Shown here: piece after piece, positions 1 to 6,863 of the stretch
Position numbering within the stretch: the stretch's first letter is position 1
Layout: every line of letters starts with the position of its first letter
From: Clostridiales bacterium UBA1740
Lineage (GTDB): Bacteria; Bacillota; Clostridia; Oscillospirales; CAG-272
Length of the DNA: 13,242 nucleotides
Assembly (NCBI GenBank): GCA_002315715.1
Contig: DCHY01000030.1
Coordinates: 1-13,242 of the forward strand
Reading direction: 5' to 3'
The notes under the pieces: generated by a model
Seen by the model: only the letters and a program-made list of their open reading frames with translations
Databases searched by the model: none
What the model was told of the DNA's origin: nothing
Program-made: the position numbers and the translations under genes

Positions 1-1
1 C

Positions 2-1159
2 CTCTTCGCACTCACCTCTTGCGGCAAAGAAGCCTGCAATTCCGTAAAACTGGAAGACGGTGCTACCATCGTCATCGGCGTTTACGAACCTGCTTCCGGC
101 GACAACGGTGCCGGCGGTAAAAAAGAGACGCTCGGTATGAAATATGCCAACGCCATGTTCCCCACCGTTACCGTTAACGGCAAAACCTACAACGTGAAAC
201 TTGAAATCGTGGACAACCAGTCCTCCAACGATAAAGCCGTTTCCGCCGCTTCCACCTTGATCGATAACAACGCACTCGTCGTTCTCGGTTCTTACGGTTC
301 CGGCGTTTCGATGGCAGCTTCCGACACCTTCAGAGATGCCGGCGTTCCCGCTATCGGCGTTACCTGCACCAATCCCGGCGTTACCGCAGACAACAACCAC
401 TACTTCCGCGTATGCTTCCTTGACCCGTTCCAGGGCACCGTTCTTGCTAACTATGCGAAGAACACCCTCGGTGCGAAAACCGCATACGTTTTGGCTTGCC
501 AGGGTTCCGACTACGATATGGGTCTTGCCAACTACTTCAACCAGACCTTCGGTTCCAAAACCAACACCTTCCCGGCTAACACCGCGGACTTCACGAGCTA
601 CGTTCAGGCTGCCATCGACGCTGACGCCGACGTAATCTTCAGCCCCGTTTCGGTTAACTATGCACAGCTCATCATCGACGCTGCTCACGCGCTCGGCTTT
701 GAAGGCACCATCCTCGGCGGTGATACCCTCGACGATAACATGGTCGTAGCCGCTGCACAGCAGGCAGGCGACGTTGAAGTTCACATCACCACCTTCTATC
801 AGGAAGGCGCTAACCCCACCTTTGACGCAGGCTTCAAAACTTGGCTCAACGACAACGCACAGATGCTTGCCGAAAACGGCGGTAACGACATGATTTCCGC
901 CGTCACCGTTATGGGATACGATGCATACCTCACCGCTCTTTACGCTATCGCACACGCTGAGAACGACGGCAAAGAATTGACCTCTCTCAACGTTCGCGAC
1001 GCTCTTGCCGCTATGAACAGCACCGACAAGGCTTACACCGGCGCCGTTACCGGTACTATCTACTTTGACGCTACCGGCGACTGTGTCCGCGACACCGCGT
1101 TCATCAAAAAGTACGCAGACGGCAACTGGGAATTCGTGAAGGAACAGAAAGCTCAGTAA
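2..1159 (+). CDS. livJ: Branched-chain amino-acid ABC transporter substrate-binding lipoprotein (5' end outside window)
   Basis: This is the extracytoplasmic binding protein that captures leucine, isoleucine or valine for the permease and ATPases encoded downstream. The reading frame is open from base 2, so the true start lies upstream of the window; the ATG at 137 is internal. The first visible residues, LFALTSC, form the end of a lipoprotein signal peptide. The predicted lipidated cysteine is coded at 20-22, as expected for a membrane-anchored binding protein in a Gram-positive cell. After a short polar linker comes a periplasmic-binding fold of type I: an early IVIGVYEPASGDNG strand and loop, then VVLGSYGSGVSMAA and GVPAIGVTCTNPG, typical of the LivJ/LivK family. 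385 residues are visible. Codon use strongly prefers C-ending codons (AAC, TTC, TAC), which suggests high expression. It is the first visible gene of the liv operon and is followed by a hairpin that may keep the distal genes at lower expression. The exact amino-acid preference cannot be read from the sequence. Confidence 0.93.
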   Translation, partial: LFALTSCGKEACNSVKLEDGATIVIGVYEPASGDNGAGGKKETLGMKYANAMFPTVTVNGKTYNVKLEIVDNQSSNDKAVSAASTLIDNNALVVLGSYGSGVSMAASDTFRDAGVPAIGVTCTNPGVTADNNHYFRVCFLDPFQGTVLANYAKNTLGAKTAYVLACQGSDYDMGLANYFNQTFGSKTNTFPANTADFTSYVQAAIDADADVIFSPVSVNYAQLIIDAAHALGFEGTILGGDTLDDNMVVAAAQQAGDVEVHITTFYQEGANPTFDAGFKTWLNDNAQMLAENGGNDMISAVTVMGYDAYLTALYAIAHAENDGKELTSLNVRDALAAMNSTDKAYTGAVTGTIYFDATGDCVRDTAFIKKYADGNWEFVKEQKAQ

Positions 1160-1176
1160 TTTTCCCGCTTTTTCCG

Positions 1177-1209
1177 ATACAGGCATGGCGGTTTTCGTCA
1201 TGCCTGTAT
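1177..1209 (+). terminator. Intercistronic hairpin after livJ, possible partial terminator
   Basis: The 11-bp perfect arms ATACAGGCATG (1177-1187) and CATGCCTGTAT (1199-1209) can be extended inward by four more pairs, two of them G-U, leaving a TTT loop. The T run that follows is weak (TTCCTGTTT), so read-through into livH is expected. A hairpin directly after the binding-protein gene is a common way to make binding protein in excess over permease, through partial termination or protection of the upstream mRNA from 3' decay. Which of the two applies here is inference. Confidence 0.6.
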
Positions 1210-1216
1210 TCCTGTT

Positions 1217-1265
1217 TATCTCGACAGGCGAGCGCCCGACTTTCGGACGTTCTCTTGTCAAGATA
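1217..1265 (+). other. Long imperfect hairpin just upstream of the livH ribosome binding site
   Basis: The arms 1217-1239 and 1243-1265 are 23 nt each and separated by a CTT loop. They pair with three mismatches and two G-U pairs; both outer (TATCT/AGATA) and inner (CCGA/TCGG) ends pair cleanly. There is no T tract, so it is not an intrinsic terminator. It ends eight bases before the AAAGGA ribosome binding site of livH and could be an mRNA processing or stability element. The function is inferred. Confidence 0.5.
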
Positions 1266-1288
1266 ACGACAAGAAAGGATTTTAGTTT

Positions 1289-2152
1289 ATGGCTTATCTT
1301 CTCGCCGGTATTTCCGCGGGCGGTCAGTACGCGCTGATTGCTATCGGTTATACCATGGTCTACGGCATTCTTCGTTTGATTAACTTCGCCCATGCCGACG
1401 TCTTTATGGTCGCGGGGCTTTTGATGGTATATCTGACGACCTCCGTTCCCTATTACATCGCTATTCCGCTCGTGATTCTTATCACGGTGCTGGTGGCATT
1501 CACCATCGAAAAATGCGCGTACTCACCCCTGCGCGAGGCACCCCGTATGTCGGTTATGATTTCCGCCATCGGCGTTTCGTACCTCTTGCAGAACGTCGCC
1601 CTCTACGTGACGGGCGGTCAGCCGCAGGTATATCCCCAGATGGAGTTCTTCTCCCGTACGGTGACGATTTTCGGTGCTACCACCAAGATGGTCACGGTCA
1701 TCACGCCGCTCCTCGTCGCGGTTTTGGTCGTTGCGCTCGTTTTCCTCATCAACAAGACGAAAATCGGTATGGCGATGCGTGCGTCGTCGGTGGATTTTAA
1801 CACCGCGCGCCTCATGGGTATCCGAATCAACAGCGTTATCAGTTTCACCTTCATCATCGGTGCGGTGCTTGCCGCCATCGGTTCGATGCTGTATTTCAAC
1901 AACTATCCGTCGGTTATCCCGACGTCGGGCTCCATGCCCGGTCTTAAGGCGTTCGTATCGGCGGTCGTCGGCGGAATCGGTTCGATTCCCGGTGCCGTGG
2001 TCGGTGCCTTTATCATCGGTATTTGCGAGAACCTCTTGAAGATGCTTGGTCTTACTCCCTTCTCGGATGCCTTCACCTTTGCGCTTCTCATCGTCATCCT
2101 CTGCGTCAAACCCAGCGGTATCTTCGGCGAGAAGAAGATCGATAAGGTTTAA
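1289..2152 (+). CDS. livH: Branched-chain amino-acid ABC transporter permease LivH
   Basis: This is one of the two membrane subunits that form the channel for branched-chain amino acids. The 287-residue protein is very hydrophobic with many predicted membrane spans. It carries family signatures near the N-terminus (GYTMVYGILRLINFAHAD, where other LivH proteins have the INFAHG motif), and a cytoplasmic loop with MAMRASSVDFNTARLMGI that corresponds to the contact site for the ATPases. The ATG at 1289 has AAAGGA at 1274-1279, nine bases upstream. Length is normal for LivH. The gene follows livJ after two hairpins and is separated from livM by ten bases, so H, M, G and F are certainly co-transcribed. 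Confidence 0.95.
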   Translation: MAYLLAGISAGGQYALIAIGYTMVYGILRLINFAHADVFMVAGLLMVYLTTSVPYYIAIPLVILITVLVAFTIEKCAYSPLREAPRMSVMISAIGVSYLLQNVALYVTGGQPQVYPQMEFFSRTVTIFGATTKMVTVITPLLVAVLVVALVFLINKTKIGMAMRASSVDFNTARLMGIRINSVISFTFIIGAVLAAIGSMLYFNNYPSVIPTSGSMPGLKAFVSAVVGGIGSIPGAVVGAFIIGICENLLKMLGLTPFSDAFTFALLIVILCVKPSGIFGEKKIDKV

Positions 2153-2162
2153 GGAGGTCAAG

Positions 2163-3275
2163 ATGGAATTTCTGAAAAAATACAAAAAACAGCTTGAAGT
2201 CGTTGCCGCCGTATTGTTGCTGTTCGTCGTTATCGTCATCGTGGACACCCTCGGCAACAGCGTGCCGCGCGTTATCGTTTCGGTACTGAAAAAGAGTTGC
2301 ATTTATGCGCTCATCGCCGTTTCTTTGAACCTATTGAACGGTTTTACGGGGCTTTTCTCGCTCGGTCAAGCGGGCTTTATGCTTATCGGTGCGTATACGT
2401 ACGCTATTCTCACGATTCCCGCGGGCATCAGAGAAGGCGTCTATTACATGTACGACGGCGGTGCTTTGCACTTCTCCGTTCCCCTCATCGTGGGACTTAT
2501 CCTTGCCGGTGTGGTTCCGGCTATCTTCGCCTATCTCATCGGTCTTCCCGTTTTGAAACTCAAGAGCGACTATCTCGCCATCGCCACCCTCGGCTTTGCC
2601 GAAATCGTCAGAGCCCTCATCCAGTGGCAGGGCTTTGCCCCCGTGACGAACGGTTCGATTTCGCTTCTTAAATATCCTTATTTCAAGAAGATTTGGCCGT
2701 TTGCGCTCGTCGCCGGCATTTGCATTCTCCTTATCGTTCTTCTTTTGAAATCCACCTACGGCCGCGCCTTTAAGGCGATCCGCGACGACGAAATCTCGGC
2801 GGAGGCGATGGGTATCAACCTCGCCAAGCACAAGCAGATGTCGTTCGTCATCAGTTCTTTCTTCGCCGGCATCGGCGGTGCTCTGCTCGCCATGTATCAA
2901 ACGTCCCTGACGGCGACGGCGTTTACGAGTGCCATGACCTACGAGATTTTGCTTATCGTCGTTATCGGCGGTATCGGCTCCATCACCGGTTCGGTTCTCG
3001 GTTCGTTCTTGTTTATCGCCTGCTCCGAATGGTGGCTTCGAAACCTCGACTCCGGAAAATTCCTCGGCATTTCTTTGCCGACCGTGTTCCGCAGCGGTTT
3101 CCGCCTCGTCGTTTTCTCGGTGGTCATCATGGTCATCGTTTTGTTCTTCCGCAAGGGTATTATGGGCGAGCGCGAGCTTGACGTAGACAGAATTTGGAAC
3201 TTCTTCACGAAGAAGATTCCCGCTTTCGTCAAATCCCGTTTCGGCAAAAAGACGGAAGGAGAAAAAGCAGAATGA
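2163..3275 (+). CDS. livM: Branched-chain amino-acid ABC transporter permease LivM
   Basis: This is the second membrane subunit of the transporter and partner of LivH. From the ATG at 2163 it has 370 residues. That start is chosen because AGGAGG (2152-2157) lies five bases upstream and overlaps the livH stop codon; the open frame reaches back to 2046, but that part lies inside livH. The N-terminus is basic (MEFLKKYKKQ) and followed by a hydrophobic span. The family motif LKSDYLAIATLGFAEIVRAL lies in the middle, and the ATPase-contact loop AIRDDEISAEAMGINLAKHK follows. The C-terminal tail is lysine-rich and hydrophilic, hence probably cytoplasmic. The stop overlaps the livG start (ATGA), pointing to translational coupling. 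Confidence 0.95.
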   Translation: MEFLKKYKKQLEVVAAVLLLFVVIVIVDTLGNSVPRVIVSVLKKSCIYALIAVSLNLLNGFTGLFSLGQAGFMLIGAYTYAILTIPAGIREGVYYMYDGGALHFSVPLIVGLILAGVVPAIFAYLIGLPVLKLKSDYLAIATLGFAEIVRALIQWQGFAPVTNGSISLLKYPYFKKIWPFALVAGICILLIVLLLKSTYGRAFKAIRDDEISAEAMGINLAKHKQMSFVISSFFAGIGGALLAMYQTSLTATAFTSAMTYEILLIVVIGGIGSITGSVLGSFLFIACSEWWLRNLDSGKFLGISLPTVFRSGFRLVVFSVVIMVIVLFFRKGIMGERELDVDRIWNFFTKKIPAFVKSRFGKKTEGEKAE

Positions 3276-4117
3276 AAAACGTTCTTCACATCCAAGATTT
3301 AACCATGCAGTTCGGCGGTGTCGTCGCCGTCAACAATTTGACGATGGACGTCAACGAAGGCGAAATCGTCGCCCTCATCGGCCCCAACGGCGCCGGTAAA
3401 ACCACCGCGTTTAACGCCATCACCGGCCTTTACGAGCCGACCAACGGCGAGATTTCGTTTGAAGGCAAGGTATTTCTTCGCAACACGCCGCGCGGCAAAA
3501 TGAAGAAGCAATATCTCGGCGCGGAAAAAGACACCTACGCATCGGCGCCCGTCCTGCGCAAAACGCCCGACCGGATTACGAAACTCGGTATGGCGAGAAC
3601 CTTCCAAAACATTCGTCTTTTCAAATCCATGACGGTTTTCGAGAACGTCCTTACCGCCATGCATATGCGCAAAACCTCTAACCTTTTCACCGCGACGTTT
3701 ATGCTCAACGCGAAGGAAGAAAAGGCGCAAAGAGCCAAAACCGAAGAGCTTTTGAAGCTGCTTGACCTTTACGACGTGAAAGACGAACTTGCCACGTCGT
3801 TGCCCTACGGCAAACAGCGCCACCTTGAAATCGCGAGAGCCCTCGCGACGGAGCCGACCTTGTTGCTTCTCGACGAGCCGGCGGCAGGCATGAACCCGCA
3901 GGAGACGGCGGAGCTCACCGCCTTTATCCGCAGAATCCGCGACGATTTCCATTTGACGGTTTTGCTCATCGAGCACCACATGAACCTCGTCATGGATATT
4001 TCCGACCGCATTTACGTCATCAACTTCGGTAAAGAAATCGCCAAGGGCACGCCGGCGGAGATTCAGAATAACGAAGCCGTCATCGAAGCCTACCTCGGAG
4101 GTGACAGAGTTGAGTAA
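3272..4117 (+). CDS. livG: Branched-chain amino-acid ABC transporter ATP-binding protein LivG
   Basis: This is one of the two cytoplasmic ATPases that power transport. The 281-residue protein has Walker A GPNGAGKTT at residues 37-45, the Q-loop in ARTFQN near 109-113, the ABC signature region LPYGKQRHLEIARAL at 177-191 (YGKQ in place of the usual SGGQ type, as is normal for LivG), Walker B LLLLDEP at 197-203 and the switch histidine in IEHHMNLV near 235. The ATG at 3272 overlaps the livM stop by four bases, with AAGGAG (3256-3261) ten bases upstream. About 27 extra residues, rich in Lys and Arg, lie between the strand ISFEGKVF (about 61-68) and ITKLGMARTFQ. Most LivG proteins have only a short loop there, which explains the length above the usual 255 or so. 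Confidence 0.94.
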   Translation: MKNVLHIQDLTMQFGGVVAVNNLTMDVNEGEIVALIGPNGAGKTTAFNAITGLYEPTNGEISFEGKVFLRNTPRGKMKKQYLGAEKDTYASAPVLRKTPDRITKLGMARTFQNIRLFKSMTVFENVLTAMHMRKTSNLFTATFMLNAKEEKAQRAKTEELLKLLDLYDVKDELATSLPYGKQRHLEIARALATEPTLLLLDEPAAGMNPQETAELTAFIRRIRDDFHLTVLLIEHHMNLVMDISDRIYVINFGKEIAKGTPAEIQNNEAVIEAYLGGDRVE

Positions 4118-4835
4118 GAAGATTTTAACCGTCAAAGACTTGTATATCGCCTACGGCGGTATCGAAGCCGTCAAGGGCATTTCCTTTGACGTTTGCGAGG
4201 GTGAGGTCGTCACCCTGATCGGTTCCAACGGTGCCGGCAAATCCACGACTCTCAAAGCCATTTCGGGACTTGTCAAACCGAAGTCCGGCTCTATCGTCAT
4301 GGGCGAAGACAAATCCCTCACGGGACTGTCCACCGACGCCATCGTTGCACAGGGCATCTCCCTCGTGCCGGAAGGCCGCCGCGTGTTCCCGAACCTGACG
4401 GTTAAGGAAAACCTCAAAATCGGGGCGTATCTGCGCCACGACAACCTCGACGAAGATTTCAAGTACGTATATTCGCTCTTCCCCCGTTTGGAGGAGAGAA
4501 ACTGGCAGCTTGCCGGCACGCTCTCGGGCGGTGAACAGCAAATGCTTGCCGTCGGACGCGCCCTTATGAGCCGCCCGAAAATCATCATGATGGACGAGCC
4601 GTCGCTCGGTCTTGCGCCCCTCGTCGTCAAGGACATTTTCGGCATCATCGAGGAAATCCGCAAGAACGGCGTCACCGTTCTTTTGAACGAACAAAACGCC
4701 AACATGGCGCTTAAGGTTGCCGACCGCGGCTTCGTCATGGAGACGGGATCCATCACCATGACCGGCACCGGCGCGGAACTGCTCGCGAATGAAAAAATCC
4801 GTGAGGCGTATTTGGGCAAGTCGAAAACAAACTAA
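4110..4835 (+). CDS. livF: Branched-chain amino-acid ABC transporter ATP-binding protein LivF
   Basis: This is the second ATPase of the transporter. Taken from the TTG at 4110 it has 241 residues. Walker A GSNGAGKST is at 38-46, the signature LSGGEQQ at 138-144 and Walker B IIMMDEP at 158-164. The NEQNANMAL segment follows; LivF proteins normally have EQN at the switch position where other ABC ATPases have His. The start is argued from the ribosome binding site: GGAGG (4097-4101) lies eight bases before TTG 4110, whereas the alternative GTG at 4101 sits within that binding site and would add only three residues. The start overlaps the livG 3' end by eight bases. It is the last gene of the operon. 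Confidence 0.92.
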   Translation: MSKKILTVKDLYIAYGGIEAVKGISFDVCEGEVVTLIGSNGAGKSTTLKAISGLVKPKSGSIVMGEDKSLTGLSTDAIVAQGISLVPEGRRVFPNLTVKENLKIGAYLRHDNLDEDFKYVYSLFPRLEERNWQLAGTLSGGEQQMLAVGRALMSRPKIIMMDEPSLGLAPLVVKDIFGIIEEIRKNGVTVLLNEQNANMALKVADRGFVMETGSITMTGTGAELLANEKIREAYLGKSKTN

Positions 4836-4839
4836 AATG

Positions 4840-4866
4840 AAAAGGACGCTTTGGCGTCCTTTTTTT
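4840..4866 (+). terminator. Intrinsic terminator of the liv operon
   Basis: The perfect 10-bp stem AAAAGGACGC / GCGTCCTTTT with a TTTG loop is followed by an uninterrupted T run to 4866. It begins five bases after the livF stop. The stem core is identical to that of the terminator after hsdR. Confidence 0.93.
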
Positions 4867-4883
4867 GTTTTCGTTTTGCCCAA

Positions 4884-5113
4884 ATTCTCCGAAGGAGAAT
4901 ATCATCCAAGCCAAAGGCTTGGTATATCATCGCGGCGTAGCCGTGTATATCATCCGCGCCACGCGGCATGTCCGTTCGAAGAACGGAAGTGATGTGCGCC
5001 AAAGGCGCGTGATGCTGTGCTCCGCACAATGATGTTTGCCTGTCGGCAAGTGATGTTGCGCCGTCGGCGCAGTTATATCATCCGCGGAGCGGAATGATAT
5101 AATGACGAAGTCA
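4884..5113. repeat. Tandem array of about eleven short hairpins with conserved linkers (array 1)
   Basis: This non-coding stretch is made of small inverted repeats. Perfect stems of 4-7 bp enclose mostly 3-nt loops and alternate with linkers of ATATCATC or GTGATG type. Units include ATTCTCC-GAA-GGAGAAT (4884-4900), CCAAGCC-AAA-GGCTTGG (4906-4922), CCGCG-CCA-CGCGG (4954-4966), TCCGTTC-GAA-GAACGGA (4971-4987), GCGCC-AAA-GGCGC (4996-5008), TGTGC-TCC-GCACA (5016-5028), TGCGCC-GTC-GGCGCA (5057-5071), CCGC-GGA-GCGG (5082-5092) and TGAC-GAA-GTCA (5103-5113). Loop centres are about 19-24 bp apart, mean near 21.6. Linkers read ATCATC up to about 4955, GTGATG from about 4989 to 5055, and ATCATC again near 5077, so the units change direction within the array. 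Stems differ between units but stay self-complementary. No protein, tRNA or CRISPR pattern is seen. It lies between the liv terminator and the hsdM promoter. Confidence 0.85.
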
Positions 5114-5162
5114 ATTCATCCGAACCTTCTGCGGTGGTAGAGGTTATCCATCGTTTTTGTTC

Positions 5163-5192
5163 TTGCTTTTTATAACGGGATTATGATATAAT
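5163..5192 (+). promoter_or_regulatory. Probable promoter of the hsdMSR operon
   Basis: A perfect TATAAT (5187-5192) is preceded by TG one base upstream (5184-5185), giving an extended -10. A weak -35 match TTGCTT (5163-5168) lies 18 bp upstream. It is the only good promoter-like site between the hairpin array and hsdM, and it is placed about 70 bases before the hsdM start. Confidence 0.7.
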
Positions 5193-5216
5193 CAAAATAG
5201 AGAAATATTACGCGCG

Positions 5217-5233
5217 GAAATGCGAAGCATTTC
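5217..5233 (+). other. Triloop hairpin in the hsdM leader
   Basis: GAAATGC-GAA-GCATTTC is a perfect 7-bp stem with a 3-nt loop. It lies inside the presumed 5' untranslated leader, 16 bases before the hsdM ribosome binding site. It has the same architecture as the array 1 units, so it may be a stray unit of that repeat family. An effect on hsdM translation is possible but not shown. Confidence 0.6.
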
Positions 5234-5264
5234 GGGCGGAAAAACGGCAAAGGAGAAAACCGTG

Positions 5265-6863
5265 ATGGATATCAAAAATCAAGACCGTGAAAACCTTTTC
5301 AAAACAATATATAAAATTGCAACCGACTTGGTTCATGCCGGACACGTTTCCGAATGGGATTTTAAGTCCTATGTTTTGGGAACGATGTTCTACCGTTACA
5401 TTTCCGAAAACTTAACGAATTATATTAACGAGTGTGAACGTGCGGCAGGCAACAAAAGTTTTGATTATGCAAAAATGTCCGACAAAGATGCAGAAAAAGC
5501 AAAGGAAGCGTTTGTGGAAGAACGTGGTTTTTTCATTCTTCCGTCTGAACTGTTTTGCAACGTGAGAGCCAAAGCCGCAGACAATGAAAATTTGAATGAA
5601 ACGCTTGAAAGCATTTTTCGTCACATAGAGGAGTCGGCAAAAGGTAGCGAATCCGAATCGGATTTTGCAGGACTGTTTGACGATTTTGACGTGAACAGCA
5701 AATCCATCGGCGAGACCGTGGCAAAGCGGAATAAGGTACTTGTCGAACTGCTCAACGGCGTAGCGGATATGCCGTTGTTCTCCACCGAGGGCGTAAAAGC
5801 CGACCTGTTCGGTGACGCATACGAATACCTCATGGGTATGTATGCCGCCAACGCCGGAAAGAAGGGCGGTCAGTATTTCACGCCTGCCGACGTTTCGGAA
5901 CTCCTTGCCCGCCTCGGCACCATCGGCAAAACGAGAATCAATAAGGTGTACGACCCTGCCTGCGGTTCGGGTTCGCTCCTTTTGAAGGTGGAAAAGGTGC
6001 TTGGCAAAGAGAATATCACGCAAGGGTTCTACGGTCAGGAAATCGACCTCACCACCTACAACCTTTGCCGCATCAATATGTTCTTGCACAACATTGATTT
6101 TGATAAATTCAGCATCGTGCGTGAGGATACGCTCCTTTCTCCTATGCATTGGGATGACCAGCCCTTTGAGTTGATTGTCTCCAATCCGCCTTTCTCGGTG
6201 CCGTGGGAGGGCGACAGCAACCCCATTCTCATCAACGACCCCCGCTTTGCTCCGGCAGGCGTTTTGGCACCGCAATCCAAGGGAGATATGGCTTTCGTCA
6301 TGCACGCCCTTTCGTGGTTGGCTTCCAACGGTACGGCGGCAATCGTATGCTTCCCCGGCATTATGTACCGTGGCGGTGCGGAACAGAAAATCCGCAAATA
6401 CCTCATTGACAACAACTTTGTGGATGCCATTATTCAGCTTCCTGCCAACCTTTTCCTCAACGTCACTATTTCGGTTGACATTATGCTCCTCAAAAAGAGC
6501 AAGAAGGATAACACCGTTCTCTTTGTGGATGCGTCCGGCGAGTGCGTCAAGGTGACCAAAAATAACCGCCTTGCGCCCGAAAACATCGCAAAAATCGTGG
6601 AAGCCGTGGCAAACCATGCCGAAGCCGAGCATTTCTGCCACGTGGCAACCTATGACGAGGTGGCAAAGAACGATTATAACCTTTCTGTTTCCACCTACGT
6701 GGAGCAGGAGGACACCCGTGAAAAGGTGGATATTGTAAAGCTCAACGCCGAGATTGCCGAAATCGTGGCAAAGGAAGCGAAACTCCGTGAAGAGATTGAT
6801 GCTATCATTAAAGAAATTAGCAATGAGCAATGTGCAATGTGCAATGGTGACGAAAATGAGTAA
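5265..6863 (+). CDS. hsdM: Type I restriction-modification DNA methyltransferase subunit HsdM
   Basis: This is the N6-adenine methyltransferase subunit. With HsdS it methylates, and with HsdR it cleaves, DNA at the sequence chosen by HsdS, using S-adenosylmethionine. From the ATG at 5265 it has 532 residues, close to the roughly 520 of the EcoR124I type IC family. AAGGAG (5250-5255) lies nine bases upstream; the frame opens earlier, at 5220, but that ATG lies in the leader hairpin and has no binding site. An N-terminal helical HsdM domain comes first. The SAM-binding motif DPACGSGSLLLK begins at residue 230, followed by the catalytic NPPF motif at 307-310 (IVSNPPFSVPW). The C-terminus is helical and contacts HsdS. 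The last codons contain a heptad repeat (6821-6846) that also spans the hsdS start region. The gene overlaps hsdS by eight bases. Confidence 0.95.
   Translation: MDIKNQDRENLFKTIYKIATDLVHAGHVSEWDFKSYVLGTMFYRYISENLTNYINECERAAGNKSFDYAKMSDKDAEKAKEAFVEERGFFILPSELFCNVRAKAADNENLNETLESIFRHIEESAKGSESESDFAGLFDDFDVNSKSIGETVAKRNKVLVELLNGVADMPLFSTEGVKADLFGDAYEYLMGMYAANAGKKGGQYFTPADVSELLARLGTIGKTRINKVYDPACGSGSLLLKVEKVLGKENITQGFYGQEIDLTTYNLCRINMFLHNIDFDKFSIVREDTLLSPMHWDDQPFELIVSNPPFSVPWEGDSNPILINDPRFAPAGVLAPQSKGDMAFVMHALSWLASNGTAAIVCFPGIMYRGGAEQKIRKYLIDNNFVDAIIQLPANLFLNVTISVDIMLLKKSKKDNTVLFVDASGECVKVTKNNRLAPENIAKIVEAVANHAEAEHFCHVATYDEVAKNDYNLSVSTYVEQEDTREKVDIVKLNAEIAEIVAKEAKLREEIDAIIKEISNEQCAMCNGDENE
6821..6846. 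repeat. Heptad repeat, copy A, at the hsdM/hsdS junction
   Basis: One CAATGAG heptad, two CAATGTG heptads and a partial CAATG follow in tandem. The first 21 bases (6821-6841) match 7433-7453 exactly, and 25 of 26 match over 6821-6846. In the hsdS frame the repeat offers ATG codons at 6823 and 6844, upstream of the start chosen here. Confidence 0.9.

Noticed and set aside
2046..2162. Upstream start for livM giving 409 residues
   Set aside because: The extra 39 codons lie entirely inside livH, while ATG 2163 has an ideal AGGAGG five bases upstream and gives a typical N-terminus.
3194..3271. Upstream start for livG giving 307 residues
   Set aside because: The added codons overlap the livM tail; ATG 3272 has an AAGGAG site and begins at the usual ABC ATPase N-terminus.
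1523..4883. Several minus-strand open frames of 190-280 codons opposite livH, livM, livG and livF
   Set aside because: They mirror the strongly biased codon use of the liv genes, show charged low-complexity sequence and have no recognisable domain.
4884..5113. Possible CRISPR array
   Set aside because: There is no constant repeat of 24-40 bp; the recurring parts are only 6-10 bp, units are about 21 bp long, the variable parts are palindromes, and no cas gene is near.
4884..5113. Series of intrinsic terminators
   Set aside because: The stems are short and none is followed by a T tract on either strand.
6754..6855. Upstream start for hsdS inside hsdM
   Set aside because: ATG 6754 would overlap hsdM by more than 100 bases without a binding site. 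Starts at 6823 and 6844 remain possible, but 6856 begins the usual KLDELIKELCPNGVE N-terminus of HsdS.
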